Positions 23,620-34,400 of a DNA stretch of 64,000 nucleotides are shown piece after piece. Source of the stretch: Pogostemon cablin (Eukaryota; Streptophyta; Magnoliopsida; Lamiales; Lamiaceae); assembly GCA_023678885.1 (NCBI GenBank), contig CM042993.1:4982501-5046500 (forward strand), given 5' to 3'. A program made the translations under genes and the position numbers. The notes beneath the pieces were generated by a model. It did no database searches. It saw only the letters and a program-made list of their open reading frames with translations, and had not been told where the DNA came from. Position 1 is the stretch's first letter; every line of letters starts with the position of its first letter.

Positions 23620-26600
23620 CTAACTTAGTAAGGGCGTCGGCTTGCTTATTCTCTCTTCTAGACAGATGCTTAATATCAACATCACCGAGATACCCATAAG
23701 CTTTTGAGCATACTTGTAATAGGGGAACAACTCAGGCTTCTTCACTTCATACACTCCAAGGAGTTGATTTATTACCAATAGCGAATCACCATACACTCTA
23801 AGGTGTAGTTGTTTTATATCGACGGCCATTTCCAAACCAAGTATGAGTGCTTGATACTCAGCCACATTGTTAGAGCAATTTTCTGTTAAGGAAAATGAGA
23901 AAGGTAGAACTTCACCACTGGATGTTACAAACACGACTCCCGCACCAGCTCCCTCTCTATGAGATGCTCCATCGAAATACATCTTCCAAGGAGAAACTAT
24001 GTCCACAATGAAAGCATCTTCATCGGGGAGTTCATCAGATAGTTCCCATTCAGCAGGCATTGGATGATCAGCTAGAAAATCTGTCAACACTTGTCCTTTT
24101 ACGGCCTTTTGAGGGACGTACACGATCTCAAACTGTTGAAGTTGGAGATACCATCTTGCAAGCCGATCAGAGAGTACTGGTTTTGACATGACAAATTTTA
24201 GTGGGTTGGCTTTCGAAACTAGCCGAACTGTGTGAGCTTGAAAATAATATTTCAACTTCTGAATCACGAAGATAAGGGATAAGCAGATCTTTTCAATGGG
24301 TGAATACTTCAACTCGTTTAGAGTCATGGTTCTACTTAGATAATATAGAGCTCTTTCTTTACCATCATCATTTTCTTGTGCAAGTAAAGCTCCCACAGAA
24401 CGCTCTTGAGCAGCTAGATAAAGGACTAATGGACGTCCCGGTATTGGAGCACTCAACACTGGTGCCTTCATCAAGTATTCTTTAATGCTATTGAAAGCAT
24501 TATTGCAAGCTTCATCCCATTCGAATATGCTGTCTTTCTTCATGAGATGACTAAATGGTTGGCATTGACCAGCTAAGTTTGATATGAATCTCCTTAAATA
24601 TGTCAACTTTCCTTGCAGACTTTTGAGTTCATGTATGTTCCGAGGCACATGCATTTTCATGATTGCGTCAATCTTTGCTTTCTCAATCTCAATCCCTCGA
24701 CGGCGAACAATAAATCCAAGAAATTTCCCGGATGAAACTCCAAATGCACACTTGAGTGGATTCATCTTGAGTTGATGCTCTCTTAATCGTTCAAACACTC
24801 GCCTTAGATCATGGAAATGATCTTTCTTTTCCTTTGATTTCACCACAATATCATCAACATAGCATTCGATAATCTTATGAAGCATGTCATCAAATATCTT
24901 TTGCATGGCTCGCTGATAAGTGGCACCAGCATTCTTTAAGTCAAATGGCATAACATTATAGCAATATATCCCTTTCGGAGTACGAAAGGCTGTCTTCTCT
25001 TGATCCTCAGGAGCCAAACCAATTTGATTGTAGCCAGATGACCCATCCATAAATGAAAGGATCTCATGCCCCGTTGTTGCATCAATCATGAGCTCAGTAA
25101 TTGGCAATGGAAAGTCATCTTTCGGACATGCCATATTCAAATCTCGAAAATCAACACATACTCTGAGTTGTCCATTTTTCTTTCTTACCGGCACGATATT
25201 GGAAATCCAGGTAGGATATTTAACTTCTCGGATCTTGCCTGTTTCAAGAAGCTTATTAATCTCGTCCTCAATCAAAGGAATCAACTCTGGTCGAAATCGA
25301 CACTGCATTTGTTTAACCGGCCGAGTTCTCTTTTTAATGGACAAGTGGTGCACTGCGATTTTCGGATCTAAGCCTGACATTTCCTTATGCGACCATGCAA
25401 AGACATCTCTGAATTCTCGCAAAAGGCTGACATACTTTGTTTCTTCCTCAACATTTAGCAGAGCACTTATGTAGGTAGGATGTGGGTCATTTTCATCACC
25501 TAAGTTAATTTCTTTCAACTCATCAACAGTGGCTTTCACTCCTTCTTCAAATTGTGGAGGGGCATCTTCAGCATCTACTTCCTCCATTTGAGAATCTTCC
25601 ATAACAGTAATATGATTGGTGGAAGCTACACTTTCTCTATCATTATTACTATCATCTTTAGTAAAGATGATTCTTCGTACCTTAGCTTTCAATACTCTTC
25701 CACTGGAGATAGTCAAGATATTTTGCTGCTTGATGCGAGAAGGATTCTGACTCCGGAGTTTTCGGAGGTTAAGGGACTTGGCATGATTTTGCCTCCTACA
25801 CTTCCCTTTACAGGGTCCAAGCCTTTCGAAAACACTCCCAAGCCTTTCAAAAATAGATATTCTCTTGACTTCCCTACTACTTGCGTCAAACATATTCTCC
25901 GTGGATAAAGCTTCTCCCTCGGTAATATAATTTGTACTTGCTCTTCTAATTGCAATGCGGACTGGCTTTTGAGGGACATATCCCAAACCTGGCTTAGCCT
26001 TCCTGATAGTGTGACCACCATTTTTCAACATTTTCTGAGTAACATTGAGCCCATGTCCTGGTGGGTTGATAGTTTCTTGACACACCTTGCTCGCCATCGC
26101 TTTTTCCCTTGGTTCATAACCAGCCTTCATAAGGAGTTTATAAGCTTGTGGACTATACGACTTGGTTATTTCGGCTTTAAACACTTCACCGTGTTCGGTC
26201 TTTGGTCCTTCAATAGGACGTGTGAATCCTTTGAGTGGTGGAGAAGAAGGCCTATTTGCATCAATTTTTGTTAGAGGCAATGTCAACTCTTCCGAGGTCT
26301 CAAGCCCTTTGCCTTTGTTCCCCTTGAGAGTGGCAGATAATGTACTACCTTCCTCATCTTTTATTTGTTTATTGCCCCCATTATCTTGCACTGGGGCTTC
26401 TTCACGCTTTATTTCCTTTGTACTCTTGAAGAAATATTTAGCATCGGCAAAGTAAGCTTCATCTTCAGTAAACAGCTTGTCGTCACCGAATACTCTTTTC
26501 ACGTTGTCACCTTCACTATATTTGAAGCACTGGTGTAATGTGGAAGGAATCACGCCATTCTCATGTAGCCATGGACGCCCCAAAAGCATGTTGTAGGAAG

Positions 26601-26640
26601 TTTTTGCATCAATAACATGGAAAAGAACTGTGGATTTCAT
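23620..26640 (-). pseudogene. Tat pol: protease end, reverse transcriptase, two RNase H domains
   Basis: In order: the tail of the protease (YNMLLGRPWLHE), reverse transcriptase (MDGSSGYNQIGLAPEDQEKT; active site YVDDIVVKS), RNase H (YLAAQERSVGALLAQ, ALYYLSRTM), and a second RNase H of archaeal type (MYFDGASHREGAGAGVVF, VYGDSLLVINQL). The frame is lost near 23695, just before the end of the second RNase H, then reopens in another frame at 23605. The first codon follows an in-frame TAG, so this is the continuation of gag-protease, not a separate gene. Confidence 0.93.
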
Positions 26641-28575
26641 CTAATCAATTAGTAAATCAAGAACTATTGTGCCGAGAGTCCTTTGTCCCTCATGGTTGAA
26701 CCCTTGGATCATCAGTCGACTATGGTTGAGTTCATCCATTGGTATTTCTATCTTCTTCAACATTCTCAAGGACAAAATGTTCACTGCCGAACCTCCATCA
26801 ACAAGTATGCGATTCACTCGCATCCCTTTAGTGTAACCAGTCACAAATAGAGGTCGATTATGAGATTGCATACCCAACAACATATCTTCATCTGTGAAGG
26901 TCACCTTCATGGAGGAAGCTTTACCCTTAGTTTCAAGTTGTTCGCTTTCATTGTCCTCGTTCACGACATGACATGAGCCTTCATCATGACTTTCTTTTAC
27001 AGAAATGAAGTTTGTATCTGCCTCATTTTCTAACACGATTTTCCCTTCCTTGGCTAGTTGCATTATTTTTTCTTTAAGAACGAAACAATCATGAATTGGA
27101 TGACTCACCAACCTATGATACTTGCAGTATTTTGGGTCATTAGTTCGACCGGCTTCTTCTGGACGTTTCATCTCAGGAAGGTCAAGGAGCTTATTTTTCA
27201 TCAGATCATCAAATATGCCAGAAAGGTCTGAGTTCAGAAATGGATACTCCTTTTCTTGCATCTCTTTCAGAGTTAACCTTCTTTGCCCCCACTCTTGGGC
27301 AACTTGCTTCCCTTTGTCTTTCTTATCATTTTCATTCTTTCGAACCTTGACCGTCATAATATTTGTGGCCATTGACTCTTTGTTGGAACTTTTAACATAG
27401 GACTTGCCCCCCCTTTTGAAATCTTGTTTATCTTTAGACTTGTAGGAGTCCGACATCGGTGAATGTTTGATTCCACTAGCAGCCATACTTAATTCCATGT
27501 CATGGGCCCTAGTAGCCAACTCTTCGAAAGTCTTAGGTTGAATTTCTTTGAGTATATAAAGGAGATTCCATTCCATCCCTTGGATACACATCTCAATAGC
27601 AGACTCTCCGGATAATCGATCTTTGCAATTTAAACTCAAATTTCTCCATCGATTGATATAATCAATCACAGGTTCTTCCTTCAATTGACGAGTATTAGTT
27701 AACTCAGTCTTGCTAACAGTTCTCCTCGTGCTGTAGAAATGATTAAGGAACTCATGTTCCATTTGTGCCCAACTATCAATGGATTCAGCTTGCAAGTCGA
27801 TATACCAATCAAATGCATTTCCTTTGAGAGAGCGAATGAACTGCCTTATCATATGGTCTCCATAAGTACCAGCGTCATGGCAATTCTCAATAAAGTGTGC
27901 TATATGCTACCTCGGGTTTTCCTTGCCATCAAATTGTTGGAACTTTGGAGGCTGGTAGCCAACTGGCAACTTCAAGTTGTCCACTCTTTTCGTGTATGGC
28001 TTGACATAAGTAACAGTAGGCTTGGAATTCTCCTCAAACCTTTCTTGTATTGTTCCAAGTATAATATCCTTGAGTTGATCTACTTGGAGCATTCCATCAG
28101 CTGAAAGTGGTAACGTTCCTTGAGTTTGCTCCTTTTCAATAGTCTGGCGCCTTGTGACCTCTTCTACTTCACTATCGTCCATGACTCCTTTTCTGTTTGC
28201 ATGGCTAGTCTCCGCGATGTCTCTTTTCATCAATTGGGAGATCTTTGTGTCTTGAGCTTCTATGTGTTTCGTGAGCCCCTCGATAGCTTTCATCATGTTT
28301 GCTAATTGTTCCTCAATAGTCGTGGCGCCTGCCATCATTACTGGAGCTGCAACGGAGTCAGATGAAGAGTTTGAAGATGCAGAATCTTCATCACTATCAT
28401 CTTTCATAGGTAGTTGTTTTCTCGAAGCCTCCTCAACCGAAGGGTTGGATCCAGATGAGGCTTCCGAACGAGCTTTTTCTAACATGCTCCTCGTAACAAC
28501 AGCAACATATTTCGTCAATGACTCCGAGAGCTTAGAAGCAGCAGTCCTACCTACAGTAATCCTGACAGGAGTCAT
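26641..28575 (-). pseudogene. Tat gag and protease
   Basis: ATG at 28575. An N-terminal Ser/Glu-rich part, then a capsid-like region (FIRSLKGNAFDWYIDL, WAQMEHEFLNHF), a zinc-knuckle-like CKYHRLVSHPIHDC, and the aspartic protease core LVDGGSAVNILS. All lie in one frame, interrupted by TAG at 27907-27909 after KENPR and ended by TAG at 26641-26643, where the pol ORF follows directly. Gag would form the particle and protease would cut the polyprotein. Confidence 0.9.
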
Positions 28576-28621
28576 ATCGTACTTTCGAGCTTGTAGAGAG
28601 AAGAGATGAGAGGTAGAGACA

Positions 28622-28639
28622 GTCCCACCGGGCGTGCCA
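28622..28639 (-). other. Primer-binding site of the Tat element
   Basis: The minus strand has TGGCACGCCCGGTGGGAC, five bases from the 5' LTR. It begins TGG, as needed to pair with a tRNA CCA end. Which tRNA is used was not worked out. Confidence 0.7.
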
Positions 28640-28644
28640 AAATT

Positions 28645-29548
28645 TGTAACAACGAATTTTTGTATTTATGATGAAATAAATACAGGAGAATTACAATGAT
28701 AATCCAGAAGGATTAAACTTGAAAATTTAGGAACAATCTCTATCAATCCTCTGATTCTTCTCTCGAACCAATTTGGCTTTGACTTTGACTTTGACTTGTT
28801 GTGTTGACCGCGTGGACTGTGTGTGTTGAGTCGGATCTTCAGTTGAAGCTTGTCCGAACTCGGATTTGGGACCTTATAACGTTAATCCAGAAGCGTCGAG
28901 CATTTGTTTGGATTAAACGTACTTGATCCGAAGAACACTCGATCTGGGGGCTTAGCACCTTAATCCCGGGTCGTATGCTGTTCTTGGCGCGAAGAACACC
29001 GAAGAACTTAGTATATGAAGAACGCTTGATTTGGGGGCTCCGCACCTTAATCCCGAATCGCTTGACGTTCTTGACTTGAAGATGCTTGAAGATCTCAAGG
29101 GAGCGCTGCTCGTGTTCTTGATCTCTTCAGAGCGTTTATGTCTTCAAGTCTTTGAATGTGTCTGTAGTGAATGGAGGAGGACTCCTTATATAGGTGAAGG
29201 ATGAGGATACTCCATAAATAACTTGTAATCTGATTGGTCCATGACAGATTTGACCTGTTTCTGCGGGCTTGGGCCGTTCCAAATATATCACAGCCTAATT
29301 GGTCATTGCTTAATTTGACCTGATTCTGGAACCTTCCATGCTTTACTTGACTTAGGGGTAAAGTTTTACTTAATTTAAACCCTACTTAATTTATTGGGTA
29401 TTAAATTAATTATCAATTATTTATTAATCTATTTTAGGAATAAATTTATTAAATCCCCAAAATAAAATATAATAAATTAAAATTGATATTTAATCATTAA
29501 AATTCACGTGTCGCCATTTGATTGGACCGTGAATTTTAATTGCTTACA
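28645..29548 (-). repeat. 5' LTR of the Tat element
   Basis: 904 bp. The minus-strand promoter candidate CCTATATAAGG is at 29184-29194. The same box occurs in the solo LTR at 60426. Confidence 0.93.
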
Positions 29549-30672
29549 GTAATGAACAAAGATCTTTAGAAGAACAAGGTGTGTTCCATTACATCTCATC
29601 ATTCTTTATTCTACATTCTTGATTTGCCCTAATCTTGTTAGTTGTTGGTATGGTATGTGATATTTTCGTACATGATCTCATGTGCTACAGATAGAGAGAG
29701 AAACTATATCCTAGAAAGGAAAACTGGTTGGATTTTATTTTTCCTCTTTTATGTCAATCATGTCACAGAAGACATGTACGAAAATGACGCAAAAAATCTG
29801 GTGTTGTATGCGATGGGATTTCATACCATGAACTGTCTGCAGGTTAATAAACTTTCTCATCTATCCATCATTACATCACCTCATTCACCATCCCTCTTCT
29901 CGAAGAAACTCATGCTGATCTTCAATCCAACATCATCACTGTCCACACTGCACCAGCTTCTCAACTCTTAAGTGTTGAAACTAGTAAAGATTTCAAGCCT
30001 CCCAACAACTTGTCCTACTTGACATAGTTGTTAAAGGCGCGCCTAAGGCGCTCAGCTTAGGGGTCTGCGCCTAGATTGTTGATATTTTGATATTCTAGGC
30101 TCATGTATCAAAGGCGCGCGCCTAGGTGAGTCTTGGTGCGCCTTTTAGTTGCGCCTAGTCTTGCCTCTTCAACATCTTGTTTTTTCTTTTTTTTTTTTTA
30201 AGTTTTTTAAAATTGCTACTCAATTATTAAAGGGTTTACACATTTTTAAGATAAAAATAGACAACCCACTTATAAAATGATATAAATAGAGAATTAGGGT
30301 TAGTGTTTTAATACTTAAACTTTCAAAACAAAGACAAAAAGGTGGGCTGCCTTCACCTCCACCGCCTACCTCCACCATCTGCCGCCTACTTGAACTTTAT
30401 TTGTGTATGTTTTATGTGTTATAATGCTATTATGAGTTATTATGTATCAATATGTGGTGTTATGTAATTTTTATCTTAGTTTATATAGGTAATATGATTG
30501 TAAGTAGGATATATATGTGTATATACAATGTAAATTCAATTTTGGGCAAAATGTAGTTCATGCGCGCGCCTTAGGCGCGCCTAGGCGCGCCTCTCGCTTT
30601 TAACAACTATGCTACTTGATAAGATTGAAAGAATCAGACAGCACTAGTTCTGCAGGGGTGTATGAACTTTGC
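29549..30672 (+). pseudogene. SEN1-like helicase copy A, rest of exon 1, intron 1 and start of exon 2
   Basis: Exon 1 resumes at the repeated GTAAT and reaches its donor near 29582, but a Tyr codon of copy B is TAG here (KDL-stop-KNK). A 260-bp intron ends CTGCAG at 29842. Exon 2 lacks about 10 nt near its start, which shifts the frame, is split by a hAT element at 30023, and ends near 30672 where similarity to copy B stops. It holds none of the helicase motifs. The truncated copy lies just upstream of copy B in the same orientation. Confidence 0.9.
30023..30611. mobile_element. hAT-type non-autonomous element
   Basis: 589 bp with ends CATAGTTGTTAAA / TTTAACAACTATG, flanked by the 8-bp duplication CTACTTGA (30015-30022 and 30612-30619). 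Next to each end lie GGCGCGCC-rich blocks. No transposase. It sits inside exon 2 of copy A. Confidence 0.9.
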
Positions 30673-30679
30673 TCCTTGA

Positions 30680-31010
30680 TAAGTCAGAAAATTTAGATAT
30701 ATTTTGTATGAGATTAGATGATGTATATTTGGTATTAGATTAGATTACGATAAAAATTTGCAATATTAAAAAATAATTAGATAAGTATTCAGAATATTAA
30801 AATATTTTTTTGTATGCAAATTATATAAGATTGCATGATGTATTCATAAATATTTAGAGAAGTATTCAAAATATTTAGATATATTTTTATATCAGATTAT
30901 ATTGCAATAAAAAATTTGTACGTATTCATAAATATTTAGAGAAGTATTCAAAATATTTAAATATATTTTTTGTATCAGATTATATTGCAATAAAAAATAT
31001 GTACGTCTAT
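30680..31010. repeat. AT-rich ~82-bp tandem repeat
   Basis: Two close copies (about 30841-30921 and 30922-31003) share TATTCATAAATATTTAGAGA and CAGATTATATTGCAATAAAA; two more diverged copies precede them. Non-coding. Confidence 0.75.
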
Positions 31011-31174
31011 TCAACTAGTTATATTTAACGATATTTATAAAGGGGTAGTTGTGACTTTTAATTATCTATTTTTGTATCTAGTAGTAATAAATTGTATTCT
31101 TTGTATCTTCTAGTAATATTAATATATATTTTGTACTAAATAGTAATAATCCCATAAAAAAATAAAGGCTTTAA

Positions 31175-31419
31175 TATGAAGGAGGTGATGAAGTTCCCCT
31201 GTACGATAAAAGCATAAGTTAACACCTTAGCCATTAAGCTATCGTAGTACCTAAGTCAATGTCAATGTATACTAAAAACATCTTTTTTCTACTTGTATCA
31301 GTTCACAACTTCAACATATATCCTCCTCTTCTGCATATCTGAAGCAAAAAAAAAAATCTCTCTCTAGATCTCGTAATATAAATACTCAGGGAAGAAGATA
31401 AACAGCAGAAGGAGAGACA
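31175..31419 (+). promoter_or_regulatory. 5' flank of helicase copy B
   Basis: Parallel to the flank of copy A (9420-9602) plus ~50 bp extra. The extra block contains TATAAATA at 31377-31384, only 36 bp before the ATG, so either the leader is very short or transcription starts further up. Confidence 0.5.
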
Positions 31420-34400
31420 ATGGAGTTTGAAGATTGCGAAACTCCTAATCGGAAGACATTGATAGATGTGGTGTTCAGTTGGTCCTTAGCTGATGTAATG
31501 AACAAAGATCTTTACAAGAACAAGGTGTGTGTAATTACATCTATCTCATCATTCTTTTTATTCTACATTCTTGATTTGCCCTACATCTCGTTAGTTGTTG
31601 GTGTGTGATCGGTTTGAATTTTCGGTGTCATTTTTGTACATAATCTTCTATGTTATATAGTTGGATGATTGGCAGAGAGGGAAATTATACTAAAAAGGAA
31701 AGCTTGGTGACAGTCTTTCCTGTCAATCATACAATATATGACACATAATACTATAATATAATATATGAAGTTAAAATTATTTTTGATCTCGAATTTTTGA
31801 TTTTGTTCAATAAAAGAAAAAATTTTCAATTTCTATAACACCTAATTTTGGTCCCAAAATCATCGGACCCCATTTTTGACCGGAAATTCTCACGTGTGCG
31901 CTACACATGATAAACAGAATTGAGGTTTTCTGGCAAGATAATTGATTAGTGCAGTGGGAGAGGGCATGAGGGGCAGCAACTATATATTCTCAGCATTCTG
32001 AAGCTGAGATCAGATTCCAGCAACCCCGCTTCCCTAATCTCTCTTCCCCATCACTTGCATCTCACCCTCTATGCTTTCAATTTCATAATCGTTCTGAAAT
32101 CAAACAGATACGCCTCTTCTTCTGCTTATTCCCCTGCCTCTTCTCCCTCTTCCCCATACAAATCCAATTCTGCGTCTTCCCCTGCCTCTTCTCCTTCCCC
32201 ACACAAATCCAATTCTCCTCTTCCCCATACAATTCCTCTTCTTCTTCTGCATCTCCATTAAAAGCGCCGCCGTGACGGAGAAAGCCCCACCTCACCTTCC
32301 TCCGGCTTATCACTGGCAGTGAATGGAGTGGAAGATAAGTTTCTGAAGATAAAGGAATTGGAGGAATATCTGTTGGAAGACGAAGCAAGAGAAGATGGAC
32401 TGAAGAAGGAAAATAACAAGAGGGAAAGGGATAAGACTGCAGACGAGAGTGATGAGGATGAGGATGAAATGAAAATCAGGTTTTTGAATATCCCTGCATC
32501 TTCACCTCTCTCCTATTTCATACCTTCATATCTGTTCTGTTTTAAAGGACAGACATGTCTGGCGCACGTGCCGGCCAAAAAATTGGAATTCCGGCAACTT
32601 TGGACCAAAATTGGCCAATTTTATGAGTTATGGACAAAATTGAAATTTTTATCTTTTTTAGGACAAAGATTCCAAAATTTCTTATAGTTATGGGACAAAA
32701 AAATGATTTTAACTCGTGTAATAAGAAAATGGCGCAAAAATCCAGTCTGGTATGGGATGGAATTTCATACCATGAACTGTCTGCAGGTTAATCGAATTCC
32801 AGCAACTTTCTCATCTATCCATCATTACATCACCTCGTTCACCATCCCTCTTCTCGAAGAAACACATGCTGATCTTCGATCCAACATCGTCACTGTCCCC
32901 ACTGCACCAGCTTCTCAACTCTTAAGTGTTGAAACTAGTAAAAATTTCAAGCCTCCCAACAACTTGTCCTACTTGTTAAGATTGAAAGAATCAGGCAGCA
33001 GTAGTTCTGCGGGGGCGTATGAACCTTTGTGTGGGGATCTAGTTGCAATAACAGAGGGCATACCCAAGTGTATTGATGATCTGAATGGCTCCAAACGATC
33101 ATATGTTGTTGCATTAGTTCGATTTCCAAGGGACGATGAAGCCGGCCGCAAGATAATTCCCATACTGTCTTCAAAACTCATAATTTCTGATGATGCAGTT
33201 CTTGGTAAGAAGGGTAAGAATAAAGTAGGGGATGGAAATGGAGTCTTTGTTGTTTATCTTACAAACTTGAAGACGAACATGCGAATATGGACGGCATTGC
33301 ATCATTGTAAGAGAGCATTACCAACCATCATACACTCTGTGCTCAATATAAATCCATCAATGGAACAGAACTGCAGTGTTTGCTCCGAAAAACATGATAG
33401 CAGTACAAATGTGATGAAGTGGAGGCAACAAATAATGCCATTTGGGCTTGATGATTCACAAAAGAAAGCAGTTTTGGATTGCATGGCATTAACAGAGTGT
33501 GATCATAGATACAGCACGAAGCTGATATGGGGTCCCCCTGGAACGGGAAAGACGAAAACTATCGCTTCGCTGACATTCTCGTTGCTGAAAATGAAGCACA
33601 AGACACTGGTTTGTGCTCCAACTAATGTTGCTGTGGTGGGGGTTGCAAAGCGTTTGATGAGTTGCCTTGTTGGCAAGTCCGAATACGACACGCATGGATT
33701 AGGGGATGTGGTTTTGTTTGGACATGGGAAGAGAATGGAGATTGATGAGCATGATGATCTGCATGATGTGTTTCTTGATCATCGTGTTGATGTATTATGG
33801 AACTGCTTTGCCCCTTTAACTGGATGGAGAGGTACTCTGGATAAATTGGTTAAGTTGCTTCAAGAACCTAAATACCAATATCAATGCTACTTGACACAAT
33901 TTGAGAAGGAAAAACACGAGCATACTGAAAATGATGATGAGGAAGAAGAAGAAGAAGAAGAAGAAGAAGAAGAAGAAGAAGAAGAAGAAGAAGAAGAAGA
34001 AGAAGAAGAGAGGGATGTAAATCACAAGAAAATGCCAATAAAGAATGTATTGAAGAAGTTGGTCACTAAAAACAGAAGGAAAAACAAGAAGAAAAAAGGA
34101 AAAGAGAAGGTGATATGTGAATCCAACAGCAAGGAAAAACACGAGCATACTGAAAATGATGACGAAGAAGAAGAAGAAGAGAAGGATGAAAATCACAAGA
34201 AAATGCCACCCAACTGTAAGGAAAAACACGAGCATACTGAAAATGATGACGACGAAGAAGAAGAAGAGAGGGATGCAAATCACAAGAAAATGCCAACAAA
34301 GAATGTATTGAAGAAGTTGGTCACTAAAAACAGAAGGAAAAACAAGAAGAAAAAAAGAAAAGAGAAGGTGATATGTGAATCCAACAAGGAAAAACACGAG

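Larger units (their letters stand above)
9683..29548 (-). mobile_element. Tat-lineage Ty3-gypsy LTR retrotransposon, ~19.9 kb with nested copia
   Basis: LTRs at 9683-10581 and 28645-29548 both run TG...CA, and GTAAT flanks the element on both sides (9678-9682, 29549-29553). Coding is on the minus strand: gag, protease, reverse transcriptase, RNase H, a second archaeal-type RNase H, then integrase. The second RNase H is the hallmark of the Tat lineage. The coding part has premature TAG codons at 27907-27909, 26641-26643 and 23102-23104 and a frameshift near 23695, so this copy cannot make its own proteins. The two LTRs differ at only about six places by eye, so the insertion is young. A very long region 3' of integrase (10582-22234) carries arrays and a nested copia. 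Confidence 0.95.

Noticed and set aside
22235..28609. Many plus-strand ORFs of 60-128 codons
   Set aside because: All are antisense shadows of the Tat gag-pol frame.
32055..32687. Small genes within intron 1 of copy B
   Set aside because: Short, low-complexity Ser/Pro and charged ORFs without a complete structure; kept only as part of the intron insertion.
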